The notes beneath the pieces were generated by a model. The model saw nothing but the letters and a program-made list of their open reading frames with translations. It was not told the origin of the DNA and made no database searches. A stretch of 42,026 nucleotides of DNA, taken from JAYSFC01 sp041913505 (GTDB lineage Bacteria > Pseudomonadota > Gammaproteobacteria > Burkholderiales > Burkholderiaceae_C). Made by a program: the position numbers and the translations under genes. Shown in pieces: positions 23,462-31,208 of this stretch. The DNA lies in the NCBI GenBank assembly GCA_041913505.1, contig JAYSFC010000011.1:1-42026 (forward strand), in the 5' to 3' direction. Every line of letters starts with the position of its first letter. Position 1 is the stretch's first letter.

Positions 23462-24700
23462 ATGCAAATCTACATGGTGGGCGGCGCCGTCCGCGACCGG
23501 TTGCTGGGCCGCCCCGTCAACGACCACGACTGGGTGGTGGTGGGTGCCACGCCCGAGCAGATGGCCGCCCAGGGCTTCGTGCCCGTGGGGCGCGACTTCC
23601 CCGTCTTCCTGCACCCCGAGACGCACGAGGAATACGCGCTCGCGCGCACCGAGCGCCAGAGCGGACGCGGCTACCGCGGCTTCGTGGTGCAGGCCTCGCC
23701 CGACGTCACGCTGGAAGAGGACCTCGCGCGGCGCGACCTCACTATCAATGCGATAGCTAGCAGCATCGACGGGACAAGCACCCCCGAGCTTTTTGACCCC
23801 TATGGCGGCGTGCGCGACCTGCAGGCGCGCGTGCTGCGCCACGTGACCGACGCCTTCCGCGAAGACCCCGTGCGCATCCTGCGCGTGGCGCGCTTCGCGG
23901 CGCGCTTCACCGACTTCACGGTGGCGCCCGAAACGCAGCAGCTCATGCACGAGATGGTGCAGGCCGGCGAGGCCGACCACCTCGTGCCCGAGCGCGTGTG
24001 GCAGGAGCTGGCGCGCGGCCTGATGGAAGAGCGCCCCTCGCGCATGATCGAGGTGCTGCGCGGCTGCGGCGCGCTGGCCGTGCTGCTGCCCGAGCTCGAC
24101 CGCCTGTGGGGCGTGCCCCAGCGCGCCGACTACCACCCCGAGGTGGACACCGGCGTGCACGCGATGATGGTGCTCGACATGGCGGCGCGCCTGGCCGCGC
24201 CCCTGCCCGTGCGCTGGGCCTGCCTGATGCACGACCTGGGCAAGGGCACCACGCCCGCGGACGTGCTACCGCGCCACATCGGCCACGAGCAGCGCAGCGA
24301 GCGCCTGGCCCGGGCGGTGGCCGGGCGCCTGCGCGTGCCCACCGATTGCCGCGAGCTGGCCGAGGTGGTCGCGCGCGAGCACGGCAACATCCACCGCAGC
24401 GGCGAATTCGGCGCCGCGGCCGTGCTGCGCCTGCTCGAGCGCTGTGATGCGCTGCGCAAGCCCGCGCGCTTCGCCGACACGCTGTGGGCCTGCGAATGCG
24501 ATGCGCGCGGACGCCTGGGGTTCGAGGAGGCGCCTTACCCGCAGCGCGCACGGCTGCAATCGGCGCTGGACGCGGCCCTGCGCGTGGCCACGGCCCCCAT
24601 CGCGGCCGAGGCGGCGGCGCGCGGGCTCCAGGGCCCGCAGGTCGGCGCGCAGATCCAGCAGGCGCGCGAGCGTGCCGTGGCCGAAGCGCTGGCGGCCTAA
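23462..24700 (+). CDS. cca: CCA tRNA nucleotidyltransferase with HD phosphohydrolase domain
   Basis: Adds or repairs the 3' CCA of tRNA; the HD domain hydrolyses 2',3'-cyclic phosphates. The protein is 412 aa, the bifunctional proteobacterial form. Motifs: MVGGAVRDRLLGRPVNDHDW (nucleotidyltransferase G-loop and the catalytic Asp pair), RRDLTINA, the RVARFAARF nucleotide-recognition helix, EDPVRILR, and the HD motif WACLMHDLGKGTTP near residue 260. A ~59-bp degenerate interspersed repeat (23742-23800) lies inside the coding region without breaking the frame and encodes the variable loop after RRDLTINA. Confidence 0.96.
   Translation: MQIYMVGGAVRDRLLGRPVNDHDWVVVGATPEQMAAQGFVPVGRDFPVFLHPETHEEYALARTERQSGRGYRGFVVQASPDVTLEEDLARRDLTINAIASSIDGTSTPELFDPYGGVRDLQARVLRHVTDAFREDPVRILRVARFAARFTDFTVAPETQQLMHEMVQAGEADHLVPERVWQELARGLMEERPSRMIEVLRGCGALAVLLPELDRLWGVPQRADYHPEVDTGVHAMMVLDMAARLAAPLPVRWACLMHDLGKGTTPADVLPRHIGHEQRSERLARAVAGRLRVPTDCRELAEVVAREHGNIHRSGEFGAAAVLRLLERCDALRKPARFADTLWACECDARGRLGFEEAPYPQRARLQSALDAALRVATAPIAAEAAARGLQGPQVGAQIQQARERAVAEALAA
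23742..23800 (+). repeat. Degenerate ~60-bp interspersed repeat inside cca
   Basis: The left part CTATCAATGCGATAGC has the CTATCAA...ATAGC hairpin form, followed by GGGACAAGCACC and then GAGCTTTTTGACCCC. The same order of blocks occurs at 29363-29420, 30524-30592 and 37280-37338. It is in frame and codes for INAIASSIDGTSTPELFDP. The blocks resemble the short mosaic repeats I remember as frequent in Comamonadaceae genomes. Confidence 0.6.
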
Positions 24701-24701
24701 G

Positions 24702-25343
24702 TCACCAGCGCAGCAGGCGCGGTCCCAGTAGAGCCCCCAGCGCCGTGGGCAGCGCCATGCCCGCGAGGTACCACAGCGCGACGAACGGCGCCGCCATCTC
24801 GGGGCAGTGCAGCGCGTACACCACCACGCCCAGCGCACCCGCGAGCAGGCCCGCGCCCGCGCCAGTCCACGCCAGGCGCGTGGGCGCCGCACCACGCAAC
24901 GCCCAGAACAGCGCCGCGAGCGAAGGCAGCGACAGCAGCGCGATGTTGAACGGGCAAGTACGCCAGGTGCTGCCCAGCAGCAGCGGCAGCCGTTCGGGCT
25001 GCGTGGCGCCGATGAGGACCGAGCCCGCCAGCACCCACATTACGGCGGGCGGCAAGGCCAGCCACAGCGCGGCGCGGCCCCACGGCATGCCTGGCCGCGC
25101 CAGGCGCAGCACCACGGCCAGCCCCAAGGCGGCCAGCGACCCGCCCAGGGCGAACTTGCCCCAGAACATGGGCAGCGCCAGCACCGTGTCCCAATCGTGG
25201 CGCAGGCCAAAGACGCCGAGCATGAGCGCCGCCGCGCCCGCAAGCCCCAGCGCCACGGCCAGCGCAAAGCGTCGCTCCACGCCGTGGGTGGGCACGGGCT
25301 GCGCATCGGCCGCAAGCAGATGGATGAGTTCGTCGGTGTTCAT
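24702..25343 (-). CDS. nrsF: NrsF/DUF1109-type anti-sigma factor
   Basis: A 213-aa inner-membrane protein with six predicted helices (for example FALAVALGLAGAAALMLGVF and LLAGALGVVVYALHC) after a short cytoplasmic N-terminus MNTDELIHLLAADAQPVPTH, the DUF1109 hallmark. NrsF proteins hold a cognate ECF sigma factor at the membrane and release it on metal or redox stress. Two Cys in the membrane region (TCPFN and HCPEM) correspond to the paired Cys reported as important in NrsF. The gene overlaps the sigma gene by 4 bp, has a strong AGAAGGAG ribosome site, and its 3' end abuts cca (1-bp gap). Confidence 0.9.
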   Translation of the reverse strand: MNTDELIHLLAADAQPVPTHGVERRFALAVALGLAGAAALMLGVFGLRHDWDTVLALPMFWGKFALGGSLAALGLAVVLRLARPGMPWGRAALWLALPPAVMWVLAGSVLIGATQPERLPLLLGSTWRTCPFNIALLSLPSLAALFWALRGAAPTRLAWTGAGAGLLAGALGVVVYALHCPEMAAPFVALWYLAGMALPTALGALLGPRLLRW

Positions 25344-25888
25344 GGTGTACTCCTTCTGACCAGCGCCGCCAGGGCCTTGAGGCCCCGGTGCACGCCCACT
25401 TTGACCGCCGACTCCGACATGCCCGTGAGCCGCGCGGTCTCGACCACGGACAGCCCTTCGAGTTTCATGTGCACGATGGGTAGGCGCTGGCGATCGGGCA
25501 GCGCCTGCAGCAGCAGGCCCAGGTCGCGCCGGGCCGTGGCGGCCTCGCCGTCGGCATCCGAGAGGAAGGCGTCGGCCCCGTCGTCGAATGGCTCCGTGAG
25601 CGCTTCCTTGGAGGCCCGTGCGCGCAGCCAGTCCACGAGCTTGTAGCGCGCAATCGCATGCACCCAGGCCGTCAGCGGCAGCTCGGGGCGGTAGGTGTGG
25701 CGCTGGTGGTGCACGGCCAGCAGGGTTTCTTGCACGAGGTCCTCCACATCGTCAGGGCGCTGCGCAAGGCGGCGGCGCAGGAAGCCGCGCACGTGGGCGC
25801 TCAGCGCCTTGAGAAAGCGCTGGTAGGCCTCGGCATCACCTGCCAGCCCTTGCACCAACCACGTTCGCAGCTTCTCTTCAGTCTCCAT
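25340..25888 (-). CDS. ECF RNA polymerase sigma factor (SigF-like)
   Basis: A 182-aa ECF sigma factor. Region 2 is readable as FLRRRLAQRPDDVEDLVQET followed by LTAWVHAIARYKLVDWLRA. Region 4 is LPDRQRLPIVHMKLEGLSVV followed by ETARLTGMSESAVKVGVHRG. It pairs with the downstream NrsF anti-sigma gene. The start at 25888 is inferred, as the frame remains open upstream. The autoregulatory-looking promoter at 25903-25930 places the transcript start only about 8 nt before this ATG. The divergent bufferin operon is the predicted regulon, as known for Caulobacter SigF-NrsF. Confidence 0.93.
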   Translation of the reverse strand: METEEKLRTWLVQGLAGDAEAYQRFLKALSAHVRGFLRRRLAQRPDDVEDLVQETLLAVHHQRHTYRPELPLTAWVHAIARYKLVDWLRARASKEALTEPFDDGADAFLSDADGEAATARRDLGLLLQALPDRQRLPIVHMKLEGLSVVETARLTGMSESAVKVGVHRGLKALAALVRRSTP

Positions 25889-25902
25889 AGATGTCCAAGA
25901 AC

Positions 25903-25930
25903 CTTTCGTTGCGGGCGCCCGAAAGGTTAC
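25903..25930 (-). promoter_or_regulatory. ECF-type promoter for the sigma/nrsF operon
   Basis: On the minus strand GTAACC (25930-25925), exactly 16 nt, then CGAAAG (25908-25903). This is the -35/-10 architecture of ECF-dependent promoters. It sits 15-42 bp upstream of the sigma gene ATG. The identical spacing in the divergent bufferin promoter supports autoregulation by the encoded sigma factor. Confidence 0.75.
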
Positions 25931-25963
25931 AGCGGCGCGCGGAAATAAATATCCCCGCAAACC

Positions 25964-25991
25964 GTAACCGCCCAGGCGCGGCCCGCGAAAT
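25964..25991 (+). promoter_or_regulatory. ECF-type promoter for the bufferin operon
   Basis: On the plus strand GTAACC (25964-25969), exactly 16 nt, then CGAAAT (25986-25991), 61 bp before the bufA ATG. It matches the promoter of the divergent sigma gene in both boxes and spacing, so both transcripts are probably driven by the same ECF sigma factor. Confidence 0.78.
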
Positions 25992-26052
25992 ACCCGTCGG
26001 ACCGCGCGATGTTCGCCGGACCGCAACCTTTTTCCAACGTTAGGAGCCCACC

Positions 26053-26349
26053 ATGCATCCCACACTCTCCCTCGGCGCCCTCGCACTTGCCGCGCTGGCC
26101 TCTGGCGCCGCCCTGGCCCAGACCGACGACATGAAGAAGCCCGACGCCATGGCCAAACCTGCCATGGAAAAGTGCTTCGGCGTCGCCATGGCCGGCAAGA
26201 ACGACTGCGCCGCCGGCCCCGGCACCACCTGCGCGGGCACATCCAAGGTGGACTACCAGGGTAACGCCTGGAAGTATGTGCCTGCGGGCACCTGCACCAG
26301 CATCCAGACGCCCAAGGGCATGGGCTCACTCAGCGCCATCAAGGCCTGA
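26053..26349 (+). CDS. bufA: Bufferin precursor peptide, DUF2282
   Basis: A 98-aa secreted peptide precursor. A signal peptide (LSLGALALAALASGAALAQ) is followed by a Met/Lys-rich linker and a core with four Cys (41, 52, 60, 81) in EKCFGVAMAGKNDCAAG, GTTCAG and YVPAGTC, the DUF2282/BufA1 pattern. In characterised bufferins an MNIO enzyme converts core Cys residues to thiooxazole-type heterocycles and the exported product binds copper in the periplasm. Here bufB and bufC follow directly. TAGGAG precedes the ATG. An ECF promoter is 61 bp upstream. The Met- and Cys-rich composition fits metal binding. Confidence 0.92.
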   Translation: MHPTLSLGALALAALASGAALAQTDDMKKPDAMAKPAMEKCFGVAMAGKNDCAAGPGTTCAGTSKVDYQGNAWKYVPAGTCTSIQTPKGMGSLSAIKA

Positions 26350-26368
26350 TCCCCGATAGGACCGCACC

Positions 26369-27229
26369 ATGCCCCACCGTCTCACCGCAGGCCTGGGCCT
26401 CAAGCCCCAGCACTATGACGAGGCCCTGCACTGCACCGCCAGCGGCCTGTGGTGGGAGGTGCACCCCGAGAACTACCTGGCCGACGGCGGCCCGCGCCTG
26501 GCCTGGCTCGAAGCCATCCGGGCGCGCCACCCGGTGTCGCTGCATGGCGTGTCGCTCTCGCTCGCGGCCGACGCGCCGCCCGATACGAACCACCTGCGGC
26601 GCCTGGCGCAACTGGCGCGGCGTATCGAACCCGCGCTGGTGTCCGAGCACCTGGCCTGGTCGGCCTGGCGCGGGCGCTACCACCCCGACCTGCTGCCCTT
26701 CCCGCGCACGCACGAGGCGCTGGCGCGCATCGCGGCCAACATCAGCGCCACGCAGGACGCCCTGGGCCGCACCATCGCCATCGAGAACCCCACGCACTAC
26801 CTGCACATCGAGGGGCACGACTGGTCTGAGACCGATTTCCTGGCCGAGCTGGTGCGCCGCACCGGCTGCGGCCTGCTGCTGGACGTGGCCAACGTGGTCC
26901 TCAGCGCGCACAACCTGGGCACCCGCGCCAACGACTACCTGGACGCCTTTCCGGTGCAGGCCATCACCGAGATCCACCTCGCGGGCCACCATGCCGACCC
27001 GCGCCTGGGCGACGCGCTGCTCATCGACAGCCACGACGCCCCCGTGGCCGAGCCCGTGTGGGCGCTGTACGAGCGCGTCCTCGCGCGCGCGGGCCGCGCC
27101 ATTCCCACGCTGATCGAGCGCGACGCCGAGATCCCGCCGCTCGCCGACCTCGTGGCTGAGCGCGACCGCGCACACGGCCTGCTGGCCAATGCGCATGCCC
27201 CGGAGGCCACGCCATGCTCCCGCCTCTGA
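26369..27229 (+). CDS. bufB: MNIO (DUF692) bufferin-modifying enzyme
   Basis: A 286-aa multinuclear non-heme iron oxygenase with a TIM-barrel fold. Likely metal-ligand segments are GLGLKPQHYDE, WWEVHPENY, VSLHGVSLSL, VSEHLAW, IENPTHYL, LLDVANVV, EIHLAGHH, DSHDAPV and LIERDAEIP. It oxidatively modifies Cys residues of the BufA precursor, working with BufC as recognition partner (known for the family). The start is 19 bp after bufA. The gene overlaps bufC by 16 bp. No truncation is seen. Confidence 0.94.
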   Translation: MPHRLTAGLGLKPQHYDEALHCTASGLWWEVHPENYLADGGPRLAWLEAIRARHPVSLHGVSLSLAADAPPDTNHLRRLAQLARRIEPALVSEHLAWSAWRGRYHPDLLPFPRTHEALARIAANISATQDALGRTIAIENPTHYLHIEGHDWSETDFLAELVRRTGCGLLLDVANVVLSAHNLGTRANDYLDAFPVQAITEIHLAGHHADPRLGDALLIDSHDAPVAEPVWALYERVLARAGRAIPTLIERDAEIPPLADLVAERDRAHGLLANAHAPEATPCSRL

Positions 27230-27984
27230 GCCCCTTCCAGGATGGCCTGGCCGCCGCGCTGCGCCCCGGCGTCACCGGCGCCACGCCGCCGTGGCTGGCG
27301 GCACTCGTGGCGCAGCCCGGCTTCGCCGTGTACCGCAACACCGTCGCCCAGGGTTGCCTGGACGCCCTGCGCGCCAACTACCCCACGGTGCGCGCACTGC
27401 TGGGCGGTGACTGCTTCGATGGCGCGGCGCTGGCCTTTCTGCAGCACAGCCCGCCCAAGGACGGGCGGTTGCTGCTCTACGGCGCAGGCTTTTCCGGCCA
27501 CCTCGCGCGCTGGGAGCCCACGGCCACGCTGCCCTATCTGCCGGATGTGGCCCGGCTGGACCGGCTCTGGACCGAAAGCCATGCCGCTGCCGATGCGCCC
27601 GTGGCGGCCCCAGCCATGCTGGCCGACCTGTCGCCCGAGGCCCTGGGCAGGCTGCATCTGCTGCCCCACCCCGCCACGCGCTGGCTGTGGTGCGCACAGC
27701 ACCCCGGCTACACGCTGTGGCAGCGCCACCGCGAAGCCCTGCCGATCGAGGCCCCTCTGCCCTGGCGGGGCGAGGGCGCGCTGCTCACGCGGCCCGGGGC
27801 CGCCGTGCGCTGGCACGCGCTCGATGCCGCGGGCTGCACGCTGCTGGACCAATGCGCGCATGGCCTATCGCTGGGCGAAGCAGCCGCCGCCACGCTGCAC
27901 GCCCACTCCACCGCCGACCTGGGCGCCCTGTTCGCGCAACTGCTGCGCGCGGGCGCGCTGGCGCCCGACTCCACCACCACCTGA
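27214..27984 (+). CDS. bufC: DUF2063 partner protein of the MNIO enzyme
   Basis: A 256-aa protein. The N-terminal DUF2063 domain (FQDGLAAAL; FAVYRNTVAQGCLDALRANY; PTVRALLGGDCFDGAALAFL; LPYLPDVARLDRLW) is the putative DNA-binding-like domain shared by MNIO partners. The C-terminal half is a RiPP-recognition-like domain of about 90 residues (GEGALLTRPGAAVRWHALDA). In bufferin systems BufC binds the precursor and presents it to BufB. Its start lies inside bufB, so translation is coupled. The C-terminal region is more variable, and the partner role is taken from family knowledge. Confidence 0.9.
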   Translation: MLPPLSPFQDGLAAALRPGVTGATPPWLAALVAQPGFAVYRNTVAQGCLDALRANYPTVRALLGGDCFDGAALAFLQHSPPKDGRLLLYGAGFSGHLARWEPTATLPYLPDVARLDRLWTESHAAADAPVAAPAMLADLSPEALGRLHLLPHPATRWLWCAQHPGYTLWQRHREALPIEAPLPWRGEGALLTRPGAAVRWHALDAAGCTLLDQCAHGLSLGEAAAATLHAHSTADLGALFAQLLRAGALAPDSTTT

Positions 27985-27994
27985 GGAGACCACC

Positions 27995-28477
27995 ATGTCC
28001 GCCCTGCCCCATTCCCATGCCCCCCAGGGAGCGCAGGCCTCCCGGCTGCGCGCCGCCCAGGCCCACCTGGCCGAATGGCTCGAAACGCTCACGCCCCATT
28101 CGCTGCTCGCGCTCGCGGCGCGCATGGCCATCGCGGCCATCTTCTTCCAGTCCGGCCGCACCAAGGTGGACGGCTGGTTCACCGTCACCGACAGCGCCAT
28201 CGCACTGTTCCGCGAGGAATACCGGCTGCCGCTGATCGCGCCCGAGATCGCCGCACCGCTGGCCGCCACGGCCGAGCACCTGTTTCCGCTGCTGCTCGTG
28301 CTGGGCCTGGCCACGCGGCTTTCGGCGCTCGCGCTGCTGGGCATGACGCTCGTGATCCAGGTCTTCGTCTACCCCGACGCCTGGCCCACACACCTGTCGT
28401 GGGCCGCGCTGCTGGCCTACCTGGCGGGGCGCGGCGCGGGGCCGCTGTCACTGGATCGGGTGCTGGGCTGGCGCTGA
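27995..28477 (+). CDS. DoxX family membrane protein
   Basis: A 160-aa inner-membrane protein with a cytoplasmic ~35-residue N-terminus and four predicted helices (LALAARMAIAAIFFQSGRTK; LLLVLGLATRLSALALLGMT; VIQVFVY; WAALLAYLAGRG). The DoxX signature FFQSGRTKVDGW is near the first helix. It is the last gene of the bufferin operon, 10 bp after bufC with a GAGGAG ribosome site. DoxX genes accompany many bufferin/MNIO operons, perhaps in electron transfer or redox handling, but the role is not established. Confidence 0.9.
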   Translation: MSALPHSHAPQGAQASRLRAAQAHLAEWLETLTPHSLLALAARMAIAAIFFQSGRTKVDGWFTVTDSAIALFREEYRLPLIAPEIAAPLAATAEHLFPLLLVLGLATRLSALALLGMTLVIQVFVYPDAWPTHLSWAALLAYLAGRGAGPLSLDRVLGWR

Positions 28478-28552
28478 CTGCCCTTGCGGTTGATCAGTCC
28501 CGGCGAGAACAGGGCGAGGCAACGCCGTTATCGCGGAGATGACCACGCTAGA

Positions 28553-28990
28553 TCAGGCGCGCACCGAGCGCACCCAGCGCACGATGTCCGCCGCGCCCAG
28601 CGCGCCCGAGATGCGCGCCAGCTCGCGCCCGCCCTGGAACAGGATCATGGTGGGGATGCTGCGGATCTGGTAGCGCGCCGCGATCGCGGGCTGCGCCTCG
28701 GTATCGAGCTTGGCCAGGCGCATGCCGGGCTCCAGCTCGCGCGCGGCCTGGGCGAAGGCGGGCGCCATCTGCCGGCAGGGGCCGCACCAGGGTGCCCAGA
28801 AATCCACGAGCACGGGCACGTGGCTGCGCCCCACATGCCTGTCGAAACTGGCCGCGTCGAGCGCGAGCGGCTCGCCCGTGAACAGCGGCCGGTGGCAGCT
28901 GCCGCAGTCGGGCGCGCTGCCGAGCTGCGCGGCTTGCACGCGGTTGGTGGTGTGGCAGTGGGGGCAGACGATGTGCAGGGCTTCGGTCAT
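28553..28990 (-). CDS. trxC: Thioredoxin 2
   Basis: A 145-aa cytoplasmic thioredoxin with an N-terminal zinc-binding extension (Cys9/Cys12 in CPHC and Cys29/Cys32 in CGSC) followed by the thioredoxin fold with active site WCGPC (Cys69/Cys72) and the cis-Pro motif SIPTMILF. This layout distinguishes trxC from trxA. It reduces protein disulfides and is typically OxyR-induced in E. coli. No OxyR box was recognised here. It is convergent with the DoxX gene, and the 75-bp gap between them shows no clear terminator. Confidence 0.95.
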   Translation of the reverse strand: MTEALHIVCPHCHTTNRVQAAQLGSAPDCGSCHRPLFTGEPLALDAASFDRHVGRSHVPVLVDFWAPWCGPCRQMAPAFAQAARELEPGMRLAKLDTEAQPAIAARYQIRSIPTMILFQGGRELARISGALGAADIVRWVRSVRA

Positions 28991-29044
28991 GGCACGCAGG
29001 TGGGGCCGGCGCGCGCAATCACAAGCCGTGCGCGGACCGGCCGG

Positions 29045-29239
29045 TCACAGCCACTTGGCGAGCAACCCCGCGACCACGCTGAGCACCACGGAGCTGGCCA
29101 GCGGAATGAACCACTCGCGCCCGAACAGCCGGAAGCGGAAGTCCCCCGGCAGCCGCCCCAGCCCCAGGCGCTGCAGCAGCGCCGAGAAGCCGCTGACCAG
29201 CACCAGCGCGAGGAAGATGACGATGAGCCAGCGGATCAT
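29045..29239 (-). CDS. DUF2905 small membrane protein
   Basis: A 64-aa protein of the DUF2905 family with two transmembrane helices (IRWLIVIFLALVLVSGFSAL and IPLASSVVLSVVAGLLAKWL) linked by the conserved loop LGRLPGDFRFRLFGREWFIP. The full-length match to the family pattern makes it a real gene despite its size. The function is unknown. It lies between the methyltransferase gene and trxC on the same strand, 18 bp after the former. Confidence 0.9.
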   Translation of the reverse strand: MIRWLIVIFLALVLVSGFSALLQRLGLGRLPGDFRFRLFGREWFIPLASSVVLSVVAGLLAKWL

Positions 29240-29257
29240 GGGCGGCCTGGGGGCGCT

Positions 29258-30352
29258 TCAGAGCCGGTGCGTGCGGTCGCCGCGCACGAAGCCTGCGGCG
29301 CTCCAGGGCTCGCCCTTGGCGAGCAGCAGCACCTTGAACAGCTCGCCCATCTCGTGCTCCATCATCAATTTGGCCGCTTGTGCTCGATCCGCCTGCGGCA
29401 GAAGCTCCAATTTTGATAGCAATCCGCAGTTGATGAGGAAATGCGCCTGCGTGGTGTAGCCCAGCACCTCGAAGCCCGCCTCTTGCGCAGCCACGGCCAT
29501 GGCGGTGAAGTTCACGTGGGCCGTGATGTCCTTGAGGCCCACATCGGCCAGCGGGTTGTCGTCGGCCTGGTGCGCGCGGTGGCACATCACCGTGCCCATG
29601 TGGCGCTGCGGGTGGTAGTACTCGGACTCGCCAAATCCGTAGTCCACGAGCAGCGCCGCGCCGCGCGCGAGCCGGTCGCCCAGCGTGCGCAGGAAAGCCT
29701 CGCCCTGCGCATGCAGCTCGGTCAGGTAGTCCTGCGGGCCCTCGATCTCTAGCGGCGGGCGCAGCGCCGTGGGACGGTCGGCCCAGGCGAAGGCGCCGTC
29801 CTGCCAGGCCACACCGCGCTCATGCCAGACGCCGCTCTGGCGCACGATGAGCTGCACGGGCATGGCGTCGAGCACCTCGTTGCCCACGGCCACGCCCTCG
29901 AAGCGCTCGGGCAGCGCATCCACCCAGCGCACCTTGGGCGCGTGCGCGGCCAGGCGCTCCCGCTGGCGCGCGCGCAGGCTGCCCGACAGATCCACGATGG
30001 TGTAGCGCTCCACGCGGTCGCCCAGGGTGTCGAGCAGTTGCTGCGCGAGCGCCCCGGTGCCCGCGCCGAACTCCCAGACCTCGTGCGTGCCCGTGCGCTC
30101 CAGCGCCTCGGCCACCTGGGCGGCCATCACCTGGCCGAACACGGGCGAGAGCTCCGGGGCGGTCACGAAGTCGCTGCCGCCCTGGGGCATGGCGCCGAGT
30201 TTGGGCAAGGCATTCGCGTAGTAGCCCAGGCCAGGTTCGTAGAGCGCCAGCTGCATGAAACGGTCGAAGCCGATCCAGCCGCCCGCCTCGGCAATGGCCT
30301 GGGCGATGCGGGTTTGCAGGGCGGTCGTTAAAATTTCGGGTTCGGCGGTCAT
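29258..30352 (-). CDS. SAM-dependent methyltransferase, MidA/NDUFAF7 (DUF185) family
   Basis: A 364-aa class I methyltransferase. Motifs: GWIGFDRFMQLALYEPGLGY (family N-terminus), the SAM loop EFGAGTGALAQQLL, VGNEVLDAMPVQ, LLVDYGFGESEYYHPQRHMG and NPLADVGLKDITAHVNFTAM. These are diagnostic of DUF185 proteins. The eukaryotic member methylates a complex I Arg; the bacterial substrate is unproven. An ATG at 30361 is an alternative start; 30352 has the better spacing from AGGGA. A degenerate interspersed repeat (29363-29420) lies near the C-terminus in frame. The gene is divergent from folM. Confidence 0.9.
   Translation of the reverse strand: MTAEPEILTTALQTRIAQAIAEAGGWIGFDRFMQLALYEPGLGYYANALPKLGAMPQGGSDFVTAPELSPVFGQVMAAQVAEALERTGTHEVWEFGAGTGALAQQLLDTLGDRVERYTIVDLSGSLRARQRERLAAHAPKVRWVDALPERFEGVAVGNEVLDAMPVQLIVRQSGVWHERGVAWQDGAFAWADRPTALRPPLEIEGPQDYLTELHAQGEAFLRTLGDRLARGAALLVDYGFGESEYYHPQRHMGTVMCHRAHQADDNPLADVGLKDITAHVNFTAMAVAAQEAGFEVLGYTTQAHFLINCGLLSKLELLPQADRAQAAKLMMEHEMGELFKVLLLAKGEPWSAAGFVRGDRTHRL
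29363..29420 (-). repeat. Degenerate ~60-bp interspersed repeat inside the DUF185 methyltransferase gene
   Basis: Read on the minus strand: GCTATCAAAATTGGAGC, a variable middle, then GCACAAGCGGCCAAATTGATG. The block order CTATCAAAA - (G/A)AGC - ACAAGCG - GGCCAAATT is shared with the copies in cca, folM and cas3. It is in frame and encodes part of LLSKLELLPQADRAQAAKLM. Confidence 0.6.
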
Positions 30353-30394
30353 TGGGCGCATTGTCCCTGAACCGCTTTTTTCTTTCGCCAGCCC

Positions 30395-31177
30395 ATGAAC
30401 ACCTCCCGCCCCCGCACCGTCCTGGTCACCGGCGCCGCCCGGCGCCTGGGCCGCGACATCGCGCTCGCGCTTGCCACGGCGGGCTGGCGGGTGGCCGTGC
30501 ATTACCGCGGCTCGCGCGAGGATGCTCTCGAAACCGTAGCTGCCTGCACCCAGCGGGCAAGCACCAGCGCCGCTTTTGAGGCCGATTTTGACGACGAGGC
30601 CCAGGTCCGAGCCCTGCTGCCGCGCGTGGCCGCGCATTTCGGCGGCGTGGATGCCGTGGTCAACAGCGCCGCGCTGTTCGAGCACGACGACGCGGCCAGC
30701 TTCAGCTACGCGCTGCTCGAGCGCCACCTGCGCAGCAACACGGGCGCGCCCGTGCTGCTGGCCCAGGCACTGCACCAGCACATCGGCGAACGCGTGGCCT
30801 CTGGCGAGGCCGATGCGCAGGGCGTGGTGGTCAACCTGCTGGACCAGAAGCTCTGGAACCAGAACCCCGACTTCATGAGCTACACGCTCTCCAAGGCCGC
30901 GCTCGAGGCCGCAGGCACCATGCTGGCGCTGGCGCTGGCGCCGCGCGTGCGGGTGGTGGGCGTGGCGCCGGGCCTCACGATCACGAGCCACCTGCTGAGC
31001 GAGGAGCGCTTTGCGCAGTTGCACGCGCTGTCGCCGCTGGGCCGCTCGTCCACGCCCGAGGATGTGGCCGGCGCCGTGCGCTTCGCGCTCGAGAACCGCT
31101 CCATCACGGGCACGACGCTGCTCGTGGACGGCGGCCAGCACCTGCAGCGCTTCGAGCGCGACTTTTCCATGATGTGA
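30395..31177 (+). CDS. folM: SDR family pteridine reductase (FolM-like)
   Basis: A 260-aa short-chain dehydrogenase. The cofactor loop is VLVTGAARRLGRDIALALA, where TGxxxRxG, with Arg instead of the usual Gly, is the FolM/PTR1 hallmark. NSAALFEHD replaces the NAG motif, and the catalytic Tyr and Lys are in SYTLSKAALEA. It reduces dihydromonapterin or dihydrofolate to tetrahydro forms using NADPH. folB follows 31 bp downstream, supporting a pterin role; it could supply the pterin cofactor of phenylalanine hydroxylase (inference). An in-frame interspersed repeat (30524-30592) encodes the variable segment AACTQRASTSAAFEADFD. Confidence 0.88.
   Translation: MNTSRPRTVLVTGAARRLGRDIALALATAGWRVAVHYRGSREDALETVAACTQRASTSAAFEADFDDEAQVRALLPRVAAHFGGVDAVVNSAALFEHDDAASFSYALLERHLRSNTGAPVLLAQALHQHIGERVASGEADAQGVVVNLLDQKLWNQNPDFMSYTLSKAALEAAGTMLALALAPRVRVVGVAPGLTITSHLLSEERFAQLHALSPLGRSSTPEDVAGAVRFALENRSITGTTLLVDGGQHLQRFERDFSMM
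30524..30592 (+). repeat. Degenerate ~60-bp interspersed repeat inside folM
   Basis: GCTCTCGAAACCGTAGCTGC, then GGGCAAGCACCAGCGCCGC, then GAGGCCGATTTTGAC. It has the same block order as the copies in cca, the methyltransferase gene and cas3 (TAGCTGC - CAAGC - GAGGCC - ATTTTGAC). It is in frame in a loop region of the protein. Confidence 0.6.
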
Positions 31178-31208
31178 GCGCCCGCTCCATTCGCCCCATT
31201 CCTACGCC

